Shown: piece by piece, positions 45,001-57,976 of the stretch
Position numbering within the stretch: the stretch's first letter is position 1
Layout of the letters: every line of letters starts with the position of its first letter
DNA from: Niebla homalea
Lineage: Eukaryota > Ascomycota > Lecanoromycetes > Lecanorales > Ramalinaceae
Direction of reading: 5' to 3'
NCBI GenBank assembly: GCA_019925105.1
Contig: JAHGAU010000028.1
Span: forward strand, 248,001-312,000
DNA: 64,000 nucleotides
Made by a program: the position numbers and the translations under genes
The notes under the pieces: model-generated
Database searches by the model: none
What the model was told of the DNA's origin: nothing
What the model saw: only the letters and a program-made list of their open reading frames with translations

Positions 45001-46704
45001 CCGTGTTCCTGCACGTGACAGTCAACAGCGAGGAGGGTTTTGAGTACGGCTCGATCATCAAGAGCAACAGCAATGGGACTTCGTACGTCATGAGCCTCAG
45101 TGGGGTCAACAGAAACCGTCAAGGTTACGTTGATTTTGAAAAGATGGACATTCTCGAAGGGGTCATGCTAGCCAACGTGGTGCTGAATGTAGATGAAGCC
45201 AAGCAAGGAAAACCAAAAGTGCTGGGTTCTGTGATTACCCACAATGATGGCGCCCAATGGGCTCCCATCCGAGCTCCAGCCCAAGATGTCGAAGGCAACA
45301 GCTTCGATTGTGACACATCTAACGTTGGGGAGTGCTCGCTTCATCTTCACAGCTTCACTGAGAGACGCGATAAGCGGGCGACCTTCTCCTCGAAATCGGC
45401 CATAGGCTTGATGATGGGAGTGGGAAACGTTGGTGCCGAGCTTCAGGCCAAGTCGGACGGCGATACGTTCATGACGCGAGATGGCGGTATTGAATGGTAT
45501 CCTGTCAGAAAAGGAAACTTCATGTGGGAATACGGCGACCAAGGCTCCATCATTGTGATTGTCGCTGCGGATGTACCCACCAAATCTGTCTTCTACACAC
45601 GCAATGAAGGCCAGGACTGGCTTGAATATGAGTTTTCGGAGAAGGAGCATCTGATTGCCAGCATATCGACCATACCGTCTGACCAATCTCGAAACTTCAT
45701 ACTTTGGAGCGATGTAGACGGTCCCGAGATCGCAACGTTCAATTTGGATTTTACTGGACTTACCGATCGAATGTGCGAGCTCGACGAGAATTATCCCAAC
45801 CGGGGCGACTACTTTCTATGGGAGCCTCGCCACCCGAAGCAGGAGGATAACTGTCTGTTCGGTCACAAAGCTCAGTACCATCGCAAAAAGGTCGAAGCCG
45901 ATTGCTACAACGGCCCCACAATAGAAAAGTTGCATTCGATCTCCGAGGACTGCCCTTGTGTCCGCGAGGATTTTGAATGGTAAGCCTTACCTTTCCCAAC
46001 CTTAGATGGCGCTGAAAGAGCGTGATGTTAATAATGACTATAGTGACTACAACTATGAAATCGCCAATGATGGTACCTGTGTCCTGTCTCCAGGCGCCTC
46101 TCCACCCGACCACTCCCAACAATGCAAAGACAACCCAGAACTCGTCTCCTTCTTCGAACCGACCGGCTATCGTCGCACCCCCCTCGATACCTGCAAGGGC
46201 GGCAAGGAACTCGAGTACAGCTCCAGGGAAGTGGCCTGCCCCAGCCACGAGAAAGATTTCGAAGAAAAAGAACGCAGCAAGGGCCTTGGCGGCGTCTGGT
46301 TCTTCCTCCTCGTCTTTGTCCTGCCCGTCGCCATTGCAGGCTCCGCGGGATATTGGGTCTACCAGCACTGGGACGGCAAGTTCGGGCGTATACGCTTGGG
46401 CGACGGCGGAATGGGTGGAGGTACCGGTGGCGCGGTCTTCGATGCTGATCAACCGTGGATCAAGTACCCCATCATGGGCGTCTCCGCGCTCGTGGCTGTT
46501 GCCGCAGCAGTACCCCTCCTGGTAGGCAGCGTGTGGAGAAGTGTGCTGGGGATGTTTGGTAAGGGTGCCGGCTATGGTCGGGTAGATACGTACAGATCGA
46601 GGAGCGATTTCTCGAGAGGGGGAAGGTATGCGGTCATGGATCCGGAGGAGGACGAGCTTTTTGGCGATGACGACGATGAGGAGGCCGCGCCGGCCGCTGT
46701 GTAG
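42081..46704 (+). CDS. VPS10: vacuolar sorting receptor Vps10 (sortilin family)
   Basis: Type I receptor carrying carboxypeptidase Y and other hydrolases from the late Golgi to the prevacuole; recycled by retromer. Two exons: 42081-45979 and 46044-46704 (64-bp intron, phase 2), 1519 residues. Seen: signal peptide (LALLPILALLLQTCFIATPC), two tandem ten-bladed VPS10 domains with many Asp-box repeats (EDAGVTF, DDAGVNW, KDGGKSWKR, RDGGIEW), each ending in a Cys-rich 10CC segment (CIMGHKQWYRRR and CLFGHKAQYHRKK). The splice joins DFE-C-DYNYEI in the second 10CC. One clear membrane segment (VWFFLLVFVLPVAIAGSAGY), a second hydrophobic stretch (IMGVSALVAVAAAVPLLVGS) and an acidic tail follow. An upstream in-frame ATG at 42006 would bury the signal peptide, so 42081 is preferred. 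Confidence 0.96.
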
Positions 46705-47199
46705 ACATATGGGAGTTCATGATAGAAACACTGGCAAATACTAAGACTGGCGAGTGTCTATGGGTTGAGGGCAAAAGCGGAGAGCATCATCCGGAGGCCT
46801 TCCTTTTTTGGGGGGGGGGGGGGGAATGTGTATCAAAACATCTATTTGAGCTTGATGGCGTTTGGGTTTTCTTAGCAAGCAAGCCAGCGTGAGAGCGTTT
46901 CCCTAGATACCAAATTCGATCTTTTATCTCGTGCCAGGCCTCACCACCTCCAATGAAAAAGCCTCATGATGCATACTGAAGACCAAATACTGTAGTCTTC
47001 CCTCCGAGTAATTTTTCTGATTTCAACATCAAGACGTCATCTCTACCAACCGACCCACCATGTTGAGTAGTTTGGATATTTCAAGCTCATCACCAACGTA
47101 GATGCTTTATTCATTTTGCAATCTCCCTCTAACTTCCACTTACTTCGACCTCCCTTTCAAATCTACCAACATCAAGTCCTGGACTCCAACAAGCCAGTC
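46705..47199. other. intergenic with G15 homopolymer
   Basis: 3' region of VPS10 and promoter of the deaminase gene. A run of about 15 G lies at 46810-46824, just after a T6 run. Nothing coding. Confidence 0.5.
46810..46824. repeat. poly-G run
   Basis: About 15 consecutive G just beyond the VPS10 stop codon; its length may be uncertain in sequencing. Confidence 0.8.
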
Positions 47200-48874
<1,675 letters not shown>

Positions 48875-49217
48875 GAAGGATGGGATGGAGGAGTAAGGCC
48901 TTGTTAGAAATGGGGTCAAATGCGAGCAGCAAAGGGGGCTTGTGAGTAGAGAGTGATAATTATCGGCTTGGTAATTTGCAAAGGCCAGAGCCATTCTCTA
49001 TATTGCTGCAACTTTTTGTTCGATATCATATGTACAAGCAGGTCTAGTGTAGGATATCAATTGTATGTTCGTACCATCTTTTTTCTTCCACTTAGCAAAG
49101 ATGCTTTCTTTTCAAATGGTGCATGTCATTAGACTCGTTCAATCATCATTGCCCCCCGTAGTCTGGACAGATACCGTCTTCACCAGAGGTCCAAGGTTGC
49201 AGTGAACATGCTACTAT
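48875..49217. other. convergent 3' region CDD1/ORT1
   Basis: Between two gene ends; no coding signal. Confidence 0.5.
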
Positions 49218-50363
49218 TCAGTCCCACCAGCCTTTCAGTCCTTCATAGATGGCGAATATAAAGGCAGAGCTGGGCGCCGATCTGGCGACTGTGATACCGC
49301 AACCCCTATACATCCCCGCTAACCCTTGCTGCTTCCACAGAGCCTTACCAGACGTCCAGAATGTCTGCCTCGACGGACTTGTGGTAGCAACGAGAGATGC
49401 CGTTACACGATTTACTGGGGGTTCAAGAGCAGCAGGGGTAGAATTCGCGAGCTGCTTGGGTAGCGCTGCTCTCGTTGATCCGACGGCCTCGGTTTGCATC
49501 CTCGATTTGATGGTGTCGGCAGGGAAGAAGACGAAGTTGTACATGACTCCTGCACTGGCACCCGCGAGCAGCTGCTGATGTGTTGGCAGTGGTGGAGATT
49601 TCTCGCCGGGAGTCCTTCCTCCCACGCTGGTAGAAGAGGCGCGTTGCCGAGTATCATACCGTCTGAATAAAGCAGAGGTGCCCTCATAAGATCCGAACCA
49701 TGCTGCGCTGCCCCCTGTCTCTCTGATCAAAGTCCCCAGCTGCCCGTGCCAAAACCCTAGTATTCCATGGTGACGGAACACGTTACCGATGATCGAGAGG
49801 GGGCCTGGACCGCGAGACGATCCAGCTTGGAGCGGTACCTGCATCTGGCATTTGACCAATTCGATGGGCGTGAGCAATAGGCTCGTGAAAGCGCCGCTCA
49901 TTGCACCGCAGGATGTTAAAGCGAGCATGGAGAGATCGCTTCTATCGGCGGTTCTGTTCCCATCGCTCTTGAGAATGGCAGAGCGCCACATGTCCTGGGC
50001 GATCCTGTAGCTGAAGAAAAGGCTGCTCGTCTCGATGGCAGCACCCACAACGGGAGCACTGATGCCTCTATATAGACCACGGATCACGCCATCAGCTCGT
50101 ATTGATTGGCGGAAGCAGTCTAGCGGGCCACTGTAGACGGGTCTGGAGAGGGATTGTGACTGTAATCGAACTTTGACGGTGTCGAAGGGGTATTCAATGA
50201 TCTTGCCGATAGAGCCGGCGAGGGAACCAAAGGCAACATCTTTCATGGCTTCGGTGGACTGAGAAGGTGGGTTATTTGAGGCGATGGACTCTTCCATGCT
50301 TCCTGGGGTGGACATTGGCAAGGGGGAGCTCGGTATGAACAGTTCCTGCGGAGCGGTAGCCAT
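49218..50363 (-). CDS. ORT1: mitochondrial ornithine carrier (Ort1/Arg11 type)
   Basis: Inner-membrane carrier exchanging ornithine (also arginine and lysine) for protons or partners, linking mitochondrial ornithine synthesis with cytosolic arginine formation. Single exon, 381 residues. Seen: three mitochondrial-carrier repeats with signatures PFDTVKVRLQ, PIELVKCQMQ and PADTIKSRMQ. Also seen are ETSSLFFSYR and GQLGTLIRETGGSAAWFGSYE, residues that favour the ornithine/basic amino-acid subfamily. The N-terminal 40 residues are polar and poorly conserved, and a Ser/Pro-rich insert separates the second and third repeats. A start at the internal Met of MSTPGSMEES is possible. It is divergent from CGR1, 465 bp between start codons. 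Confidence 0.88.
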   Translation of the reverse strand: MATAPQELFIPSSPLPMSTPGSMEESIASNNPPSQSTEAMKDVAFGSLAGSIGKIIEYPFDTVKVRLQSQSLSRPVYSGPLDCFRQSIRADGVIRGLYRGISAPVVGAAIETSSLFFSYRIAQDMWRSAILKSDGNRTADRSDLSMLALTSCGAMSGAFTSLLLTPIELVKCQMQVPLQAGSSRGPGPLSIIGNVFRHHGILGFWHGQLGTLIRETGGSAAWFGSYEGTSALFRRYDTRQRASSTSVGGRTPGEKSPPLPTHQQLLAGASAGVMYNFVFFPADTIKSRMQTEAVGSTRAALPKQLANSTPAALEPPVNRVTASLVATTSPSRQTFWTSGKALWKQQGLAGMYRGCGITVARSAPSSAFIFAIYEGLKGWWD

Positions 50364-50828
50364 GTTCTTCTCGTCTCGCTGCTGCTTCGGCTCACATAGG
50401 CGGCCGTTCCCGGTAACGAACGGCCAGCAAATGTTATCGTGGAGGCATCGTGGCTGATTATGTGATTTCGCAGGCTAGCTGCTGCTACTGCTTTGACACC
50501 CAAAGCGCATGATGACGGCGCATCTAGCGACTGGTAGCTTGGGAGAGGAAGCGATTTCGGCGATGGCGTCGACTCTCGACGTTGCCCAGAAAAGGTGATT
50601 TGTGTGCTAAAGCGGCTGGAACGGTCCCCTGACAGGCTGACAGAACTATAGAAACTGCCGTTGTTGGTGGACGTTAGGGCAAAAGTCAAAAATCACATCG
50701 GCTGAACCTCGGATCTGCTGCACAACCGATAATCATACTATCAATCTATCATACCCATGTTGATGGAAGTAAGTGAAAGGATCATGCATTGATGTTCTAC
50801 TTCATCAAACGATCAAGACACCATAAGC
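50364..50828. promoter_or_regulatory. divergent ORT1/CGR1 promoter
   Basis: 465 bp shared upstream region; no element recognised. Confidence 0.45.
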
Positions 50829-51333
50829 ATGTCAGAGACACATGTCCCATCAGGACTCGGGACGAATACCTTGAAAGCCCCAGGCCTTCGGAAGAATGGT
50901 AGACATCCAGCATTCACCCATAAGCGAGTCTGAACTCCTGCTGAGCGATCACAGGCAAGAATTGGCATACGAACAAGTCGCCATTTCGGCCGAATGCAGG
51001 CCAGAGTACATACCAGAAACGTCTCATTGAGCGACAAGCACAAGCTGCCATGAAGGCAAAGGAGAAGGAGATGAAGGATGAGAAGGAAGATGAGCGGCAG
51101 GTATGTCGATCATATGAGTCTCCAGGATGTTTACTTGGACATGGGCTTTTGGATCTAGAAGCTTTCACGTAGCTGATCTGGTATACGCGTAGAGGAATAT
51201 ACAACGAATCAAAGACAGGCGAGCGGCAAAAGAGGAAAAGGAAAGATATGAGAAGATGGCAGAGAAGATGCACAGGAAGAGGGTGGAGAGGTTAAAAAGG
51301 AGGGAGAAGCGAAACAAGCTGCTTAAGTCATGA
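50829..51333 (+). CDS. CGR1: rRNA-processing protein Cgr1
   Basis: Small basic nucleolar protein needed for pre-60S rRNA processing; in Aspergillus fumigatus cgrA affects growth at high temperature. Three exons: 50829-50898, 50955-51100 and 51193-51333, 118 residues, matching the yeast protein (120). Seen: [20 protein letters not shown] joined across intron 1, then [38 protein letters not shown] and the C-terminal [21 protein letters not shown]. It is almost entirely Lys/Arg/Glu alpha-helix or coiled coil. No single open frame covers it, so it is easily missed. Introns 56 and 92 bp, phases 1 and 0. Confidence 0.95.
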
Positions 51334-51433
51334 ATTCATGTGTCTGAGCTTTGTAGAATTCTGTTCTTTCAAGCATGGCGCCAGGGTGTCCATTCGCACA
51401 TGGGGGAATCTCTTCGACAGTAGTAGCACGATA

Positions 51434-52702
51434 TCATAGTTCATCCAAGTGTCTCAACGTCGCCTCTGCATCAACGTGTGAGCCTTCTGCTGCCGCCGTC
51501 TCCACCGTCCAGGACTCATTGGCCATCGGAGTGACGCCCGCAAGCGCACTTGATACCATTTCTGAAATGGGCAACTTTTCCAGAATATTCTCACCCTCAC
51601 CCAGCCGTTCTGTTCCCTTTTCCTCCATCCGCAGATCCAATCTTGTAGCAGAATCTTCCACTCCAAACCCCCTATGACTCCACTTCTTCACCACCACCAG
51701 CACCACCACCACCCCAATCCAAAACCCACTACACACCCCACATATCGTCCACCTCCTCCCCACCCTCTTCCTCCCCTCCCCATCCCTCCTCTCCGCCTCC
51801 TCAACCCGTCCTCTCACCTGATTCAACCTCTCCCCCAACCCCACAACCTTCTCCCTCCCCCTAACCATCCTCTTCTGCAGCCCCTCCGCTCGTCCTGCCT
51901 GGCTGCTCAACGCCTCCCTCACCTTACCAACCCCTCTGCCCACCTCCCCCTCCACCTCCCTTACACTCTTCCCAAACCCCTCCTTCAACACTCCTTCCTT
52001 CACCGCCAACGCATGCAACTGCCTCACCCCCGCACTCAAATGGCTCAAGCTCGTCAAGAGCGAGTAATACGTGTAATCCAGCCTCCTCGTCGTGGCGGTG
52101 CTGACATCGCTCAACTGCGCCAGCTGCGCCCTCAACACCCCATCCCCTCCCTCCCGCTTCTCTCGCATCTCCCGCAGCACCAGCTCCAGCTTCCGCTTGT
52201 CTTCCTGCCGCCGTCGCGCGGCAGCCGCGTTTGCGTTCGCGTTCGCGTTCGCGTGGTCGATGAGCCAGCGCCGCGAACGGTCCGCGTCGCTGAGGCTGTC
52301 CATGCCCGTGATGTTGTTCGGGTTGCTGCTATTCTCGAATACGGATTTGAGGAGCCCAGCTTCTTCATCGTCGCGGGTCCCGCCGCCGCCGTGGGTGTGG
52401 TGCCGGCCATGGTGATGTGCGCCGCTGGCGCGCTGATGGGGGCGGCCGACGTCAGATTGGGGGTTGCCGAAGCCGAAGGGGTGGGCGGAGGAGCGAGTGG
52501 GAGGGTCGATGGCTGATTGGGGCACGGATTTGGTGGCGGCGTGGTGGTGGCGGTGGGTGCGGTGCGGTGGGTGGTGATCGCGGGATTGGGACGGGTGCTG
52601 AGGGAGAGTAGAAGTCCGGGGGGGTGAGGTAAAGGGGTGATTATCGGAAGCGGAAGTTAGGAAGGTGGGGAGAGGAGGTGGGGGAGATTTCGGGCGGGAC
52701 AT
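51434..52702 (-). CDS. coiled-coil protein with one membrane segment (hypothetical)
   Basis: Not recognised. Single exon, 422 residues. Seen: a Pro/Ser/His-rich disordered N-terminus, a DDEEAGLLKSVFENSS motif, an NANANANAN repeat (from a TTCGCG hexanucleotide repeat), a helical RRRQEDKRKLELVLREMREK stretch, a folded-looking RLDYTYYSLLTSLSHLSAG, and a long amphipathic helical region rich in Glu, Arg and Gly (residues 235-325). One hydrophobic span WTICGVCSGFWIGVVVVLVVVKK follows, then 85 polar residues. No signal peptide, so it looks like a membrane protein with a large cytosolic N-terminal coiled coil, SNARE- or nuclear-envelope-like in layout only; no assignment made. Coding GC is high. Confidence 0.75.
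   Translation of the reverse strand: MSRPKSPPPPLPTFLTSASDNHPFTSPPRTSTLPQHPSQSRDHHPPHRTHRHHHAATKSVPQSAIDPPTRSSAHPFGFGNPQSDVGRPHQRASGAHHHGRHHTHGGGGTRDDEEAGLLKSVFENSSNPNNITGMDSLSDADRSRRWLIDHANANANANAAAARRRQEDKRKLELVLREMREKREGGDGVLRAQLAQLSDVSTATTRRLDYTYYSLLTSLSHLSAGVRQLHALAVKEGVLKEGFGKSVREVEGEVGRGVGKVREALSSQAGRAEGLQKRMVRGREKVVGLGERLNQVRGRVEEAERRDGEGRKRVGRRWTICGVCSGFWIGVVVVLVVVKKWSHRGFGVEDSATRLDLRMEEKGTERLGEGENILEKLPISEMVSSALAGVTPMANESWTVETAAAEGSHVDAEATLRHLDEL
52229..52254. repeat. TTCGCG hexanucleotide repeat
   Basis: About four units, in frame, giving the Asn-Ala repeat of the coiled-coil protein. Confidence 0.85.
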
Positions 52703-53167
52703 GATGAATATAGTCCTGTACGAGTCTGAATTTGGAAGACTGAAGAGTAAGGGGAAAAAAGATGATTCATGTTCGATTCGAAGTAGGCGTCCAAACGAGG
52801 TTAGGTCTTCGACTGGAGTTGATCTTGAGATTGCGTCATTCAGAGGTGCGGTGCCAAACAGCGTGGCCGTAGGCCGGTTGTAGTCTAAGACATACGATGG
52901 ATACCAGCTGGATCATTCTGTTTACTGTCCTACCAGAAGCTTTGTTCCAAGCTGATTTGATCGCTGTCTCTGGCAAGGCAATACAAATACAGCATTAAGA
53001 CATTCAAGACATGCAGCTGATTAGATGTCTGGAAACGTGTTTGATTTGCCAGATCTCATCACTCATGTTACCATCCTCCCAACTTGCACGCCATTAGATC
53101 ATTGTTGGTGTTGATGGACTCTATCCAACCTCCTCCAAATAGAATTCGCCCTGGATGATGCTCGCGC
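52703..53167. other. intergenic
   Basis: Upstream of the coiled-coil gene and downstream of TMA22; no feature seen. Confidence 0.45.
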
Positions 53168-54158
53168 TCACCCAGCACTCTTCTTCTTCTTATCCTCGAT
53201 ACATTCGACATTGTCCTCCGGCACTTTCAGAACATCCACAACGACATCGAAAATATCGTCACTATTGTCTCCTTGTACCACGATCTCATCCGTGCCACTC
53301 GCTGTCTTGGTGACCGAACTCCCGGTAGCGAACTTCTTTCCCCAGTCCTTTGCAACTTTCCTGTCCCATTCGTTAGCGATCCTCTGCTACCCAAAATCTT
53401 TCAGCTTCTCCTCTGGAACTCAGGACGTACTTCAAGTCATGGCCATGCTCTTCCAGCCCACTGACAGCAGTCACGTATTTGCGCTTGTTCCTTTCCACCC
53501 GCTTGATGTATACCATCGCCTCGGCCTTTCTCTCAGCATCTCGAGCCTCAGCTGCGGCAGCTTTGGCTTCCTTCTTAGCGGAGTCCTTTTCTGCTCGTTT
53601 CCTGGCGTCGAGGGATAGGGTGGAAAGGGAGGCTTCGATCGCTTCTGTGGTGGTCGTCAGTAGGGATAATAGAACGTAGAAGACACACCCAAATCGTATA
53701 GAGGGGAGTAGGGATTGCAAAATCACTTGCTGGTGATCTCGAAGTGTTCGCGCCAAAGGTGAGAGGGCGCAGGCTGAAGGGAAGTATCTACCATCGGAGT
53801 ACAGCTTCTCGTGCATGGCCGGATGCTTCTTCTCTAGCCATTCCTTACACTTCTTGGCTGTGCCGCCAAATTCGCAATACTAGGCTGAGGTATCAGCCTG
53901 CTCTCCTTAGCTAGTGGTCGACGCCTTGGAAGCCTTTGGACTGGGTAACGAGAGGACATGATCGGAATGGGAAAAGATCATAGATACGCTTGGATAGTAC
54001 CTCTGGTGGGAGACTGCAGACTGAAATAAACATCAGTGGAAATCTCAATCAAGAGAGTGCGGTCCTATAATGCATATGAGAGACCTACCACCACAATAGA
54101 CTACACGTCTCGCTTGAGGTTCCGTCGATGCCGCATCTTGCGTTGCTGTCTCGGCCAT
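53168..54158 (-). CDS. TMA22: translation machinery-associated protein Tma22 (DENR)
   Basis: Density-regulated protein; with Tma20/MCT-1 it recycles 40S subunits and aids reinitiation. Five exons: 54158-54089, 54020-54001, 53879-53792, 53644-53431 and 53360-53168, 194 residues (yeast 198). Seen: N-terminal Cys-rich zinc-binding part RRVVYCGGVCSLPPEYCEFG, spread over three exons of which the second is only 20 nt. CKEWLEKKHPAMHEKLYSDE follows, then an Ala/Glu/Lys helix, and the SUI1 domain (GLEEHGHDLKKVAKDWGKKF, then GSSVTKTASGTDEIVVQGD), ending with a lysine run. All junctions are GT-AG and in phase; introns 68, 121, 147 and 70 bp. Confidence 0.94.
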
Positions 54159-54476
54159 TGTATGATGATAGGAGGGGTTCCGAGGGATAGAGATAGCTAA
54201 AATCCAAGGTGATGGTCCTTTGCGAGTGAAATCGGCTTGCAAGACTCTAATGTCAATGTGTAATGTGTCAGGTTTTGCAAGTATCAAGCTTGAAGGGTTG
54301 GGAAAGATTGCAGGAAATTCGAGGAAAGGTAGAGGTGGGATGTTGCGGAGGCGGAGCAGTCAGCCCACTGAAGATAAATGTCATAGAGCTTCCGCATGGC
54401 GAGCCGAGTTAATTTTAGATATACAGCTATTGAATACATATACAGTACAGCCTAGCTCCCCAATCCTCTTCGTCGA
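54159..54476. other. intergenic TMA22/ERG26
   Basis: About 320 bp: promoter of TMA22 and 3' end of ERG26. No further feature seen. Confidence 0.45.
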
Positions 54477-55595
54477 CTATTGGGTTTTTTTCTCAGCTGC
54501 TTCCTGATCCCTCTGCAAAAACCATGCCACCGATCTCTGGACCCCCTCTTCCAAGCCAACCTGCGGCTTGTAGGCAAGCCTCGCCCGTGCACTATCAATG
54601 TTGTAGTACCTTACCATACAGCTGTACTGGACCTTGTTTCTGTTCAAATTAGGTTCCCATCCACCCGCCAGCCAAAATAACCATTCGATCACGGTGGCTA
54701 TGACGAGACCGGTCTCTCTGCCAATATGCCATATCTGCCTGGGTTCTGTGGGATCACCCGCGGCTTTCCAAACCATACGGGCAAAATCCCAGAAGTACAC
54801 TGGCTGTCCATTGGTGACAAGGAAGGCTTGCCCGTCCACCTTCTCGGTGTCCAGAGGCTCCACCTTGAGATCGTGTGTCTGAAGCAGAGCTATGGCAGCG
54901 AGAATGTGCGCGTGAGAAACGTTGCCAACGTATGTGAAGTCGAACAAGTTATCATTCTCCCCCAGCTGAAACTTGGTCTGGCCTTTCTTGTAGGCGGTCA
55001 TCATGTTCTGGATGATTTGCATGTCTCCTTCCCCGAATATGCCCGATGGACGTATGGCGCAGGTGAGCATGCCACCATACTTGCGATTCGCAGCCAGCAC
55101 AGCTTCTTCTGCTATACCCTTGGTCTCGCTGTAGTACTCTTTCTGATATGGAGCCTTCAGGACCGGCCAGCGCTCGTCCGCATTGATCAGATCTGTTCGG
55201 TTGTCGTGGATGATTGAGGCAGAGGAGGTGTAGATGAAGGCTTTGACGGTCCCAAAGTCGCCTGCTTGCTCAAGAAGCGTTCGGGTTCCATCGACATTGA
55301 CCTTGTAAAAAAGCTCGTTTCCAGCCTGGACGCTTGCCGGAGGAGAAGCTGTATGGATGATGACCTGAGGCCTTACAGACTCGAGAATGGATCGAACGGC
55401 GGACGAGGAAGTTATGTCTGCATCGTAGTAGTTGACGTCGGTGACCCGGTTTTGTGTGGTCTTCAGGTCAAGCACCGACAGATTGCAAGAGTATGTCTCA
55501 TGCAGTTCGCGAACGATGTGTTGCCCCAAAAAGCCACAGCCTCCCACTACAAGCACATTCCCAAACGAATTCTTGGGACCCTTCTCCGATGTCAT
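54477..55595 (-). CDS. ERG26: sterol-4-alpha-carboxylate 3-dehydrogenase (decarboxylating)
   Basis: Ergosterol pathway enzyme of the ER that oxidises the 3-hydroxyl and decarboxylates C-4 of 4-carboxysterols, working with Erg25, Erg27 and Erg28. Single exon, 372 residues. Seen: Rossmann motif VLVVGGCGFLGQHIV, DADITSSSAV, VIIHTASPPA, KVNVDGTRTLLEQA, the catalytic YYSETK (YxxxK), AIRPSGIFGEGD, DFTYVGNVSHAHILAA and a C-terminal hydrophobic stretch (GLVIATVIEWLFWLAGG) that would anchor it to membrane. The family is the 3-beta-HSD/short-chain extended type; hits to non-sterol members are the alternative. No intron. Confidence 0.9.
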   Translation of the reverse strand: MTSEKGPKNSFGNVLVVGGCGFLGQHIVRELHETYSCNLSVLDLKTTQNRVTDVNYYDADITSSSAVRSILESVRPQVIIHTASPPASVQAGNELFYKVNVDGTRTLLEQAGDFGTVKAFIYTSSASIIHDNRTDLINADERWPVLKAPYQKEYYSETKGIAEEAVLAANRKYGGMLTCAIRPSGIFGEGDMQIIQNMMTAYKKGQTKFQLGENDNLFDFTYVGNVSHAHILAAIALLQTHDLKVEPLDTEKVDGQAFLVTNGQPVYFWDFARMVWKAAGDPTEPRQIWHIGRETGLVIATVIEWLFWLAGGWEPNLNRNKVQYSCMVRYYNIDSARARLAYKPQVGLEEGVQRSVAWFLQRDQEAAEKKTQ

Positions 55596-57976
55596 GATGA
55601 CAATATAGAGCTGTGAAGAACAATGTCAATGGCACTATGAATTGAATTGAACTCTGACCCAGGGATTGTCTGGGATGAAATGCTTCGATGCTTGAAAACT
55701 TAGTCTGGACTCCAGACCCTGAATGTAGGGCTGACCGTTGATGACTTCTCCATAATCTTATTTTATTTGTCCAATATCATGAACAGAATTGACTTTCTGA
55801 TATCTTGTGAAACTCAGGTGCAACATACTTCTGATTCTGCAAGGTAGCGTTGTTCCTGACCTGCTTAGGTCCACCCTGATTCCTATGCGCCTTTGCCTTT
55901 TTAATTTCCGAGTCATTCGTTGCTTTACCGAGCGCCAGTCGCTCTCAATTATGCTGGCCGCAGATAGATTCCGTGTGATTTGATCGAGTAGATCTACCCA
56001 CCCTCTAGAAAATGTTCGGTCTCATACACCATATGCATGTGAGTACCAGAGGTAGGAATCCATCCCACAAATCATGGTGAATGGCAGCAATTCTGCGTCG
56101 CTTGGACAATTCTCCATTCGAGGCACATGATTGCTCGATAGCGCAAGCGTTGATGTCTGCGATTGAGCGGAATCAACCGCCGAGCTGTCAACCTTCTTCA
56201 GCCATATTGTCCAAATAGCCACCCACGGGATTGGAAGAGACGAGGGCAATGGCTCCTTATCTTCTGGTATTCGGAGGCATTTCCGGAACGGATTTAATTG
56301 CAGCGCATCATATGGTGATGATAAGGCTTCTTCATGCAGGCTTCATGCATTGCAAAGGCGCTGCGTGCGCCACAACTCCGCTGTGCGGCCTGAGCGTTTC
56401 CATTATCATTAAGCGAGAACGGTTGATCCCCACCACCACAAATTGTCTGATATCAAAAAGTGCATTCATTGGCGAATGCAATCTGTTACGAGCCTTGATT
56501 CGTCGCTGAGATGGTTGGTGTTGATATTGCATGCATGCATGCTAAATACATGCAGGATGTCTGACATTCTTCAATGTGGATCTCTGGCTCTCTGCACGCA
56601 ATGTTCTCTTGGGTGTTCGGTAAGGACGCTTAATGCTTTAGCAATGCTTCGAATAAAGACAAGAAGACATTTGATCACGGTGGAATCGGGAGATCCGTGA
56701 TTCTGCCTCAGCCACGAACGCGTGTAGCCCCTCTCCAATGTATGTCTCGGTATGAATCATACCATGCCCAGACCTGATTGGACACGATAATATCAATTTC
56801 CCCTACATGCAGATTGGTATTCTAGTTGCAGCCTCGAGCCGAGCTCTGTCACGTAGACAAGAACTAGGATACGCCTAAGTTCGCAAAGGCCGGACAAATA
56901 ATTGTGGACTCAGTCTCACCCGGACCGAATATTACAATTGAGATACAACAATTACCATGAGTCCAAAAGGGTACTTTTATTGGCTTGTGTGGCCATGTGG
57001 CGTTTAAACTCACTGGATCACTACTGTGCAACCGAGGATTCTGTAAGACGTGCAAGCACGCTATCGATATTCTCTTAGTCAAAGAGAGGGGCTGTCAACT
57101 CAGTCAAGGTGTAGCGAACAGCAGACACAGCAGGGGCACGATGAACTCGATTGGCTTCGATTGCCAGGTTGTCCAAGCTTCCGTACTAGCGACGATCAAG
57201 ACTTCGTAGCGATTACATGGTAGGACAACATTTGAAGTAAACTCCCCTAGCTTATGGGACCCAGGATCGTGGCGGCTTGGTCGGCTTGGTCGAGGGAGAT
57301 CCGGAGGAGGGGGACACCGGGGGGGAAGAAAATTTAAACTCTTCCGCAAGCGTATGGGTGTATTTCAGGATGCTTTTGCGTTTGCAGTGCACAATTGATG
57401 CTGGTGACGGGGAGAATGAAATATAAATCATATCTGCTTTCAACTGAAACATTTTTGTAGTGAAGATAAGATCATCGAGGTCTTCGACTCATTGCAGCGT
57501 TCCCGTCAAGCAGAAAAAGAGGGGCTCCGCTATCAATCAGGCCCCGCCAACATCATCCCTGGAAAACCCCAAGTTCTGGCCCTTCCCCGATCCAGAACTC
57601 CCCACACGCGATAAGACCCCATCTGCCAACCCTCTGCTTTTACAATTCTCAATTTTCTTGTCAATCATCTTTCCAATTCCACAATCAACATCCTCCAACA
57701 CTCACATAGGGTCTTTAATCACTCTTGAACACTCTCCTCTCCTCCAACACTTCTCCATATTGTACAATCCGCCGGTGGTGAACAAGAAACCTTCTTTGAG
57801 TGTTGATGAGGGTCGACAGAGAGAAAGCATGGGCACCTGTCTTCCCAATGATTGAGTGCAAATACTTCTTGCGGTCTCAAGGGTCTGCCTTGATAGGCAA
57901 AGCCGAAAGGTAGAACGGTAGCAAGGCAGTGGCTGCCGGAAAGACTCCATCATACACGACTTGAACAGCGCAAGCA
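55596..57976. other. 2.4 kb gene-free stretch
   Basis: Divergent upstream DNA of ERG26 and REG1. Short open frames on both strands show no family features. The last 500 bp are pyrimidine-rich like a promoter or 5' leader. No RNA gene or element recognised. Confidence 0.4.

Noticed and set aside
51674..52516. 280-codon plus-strand frame rich in Pro, His and Leu
   Set aside because: Complement of the GC-rich coiled-coil gene at 51434-52702; its composition is a mirror of that gene.
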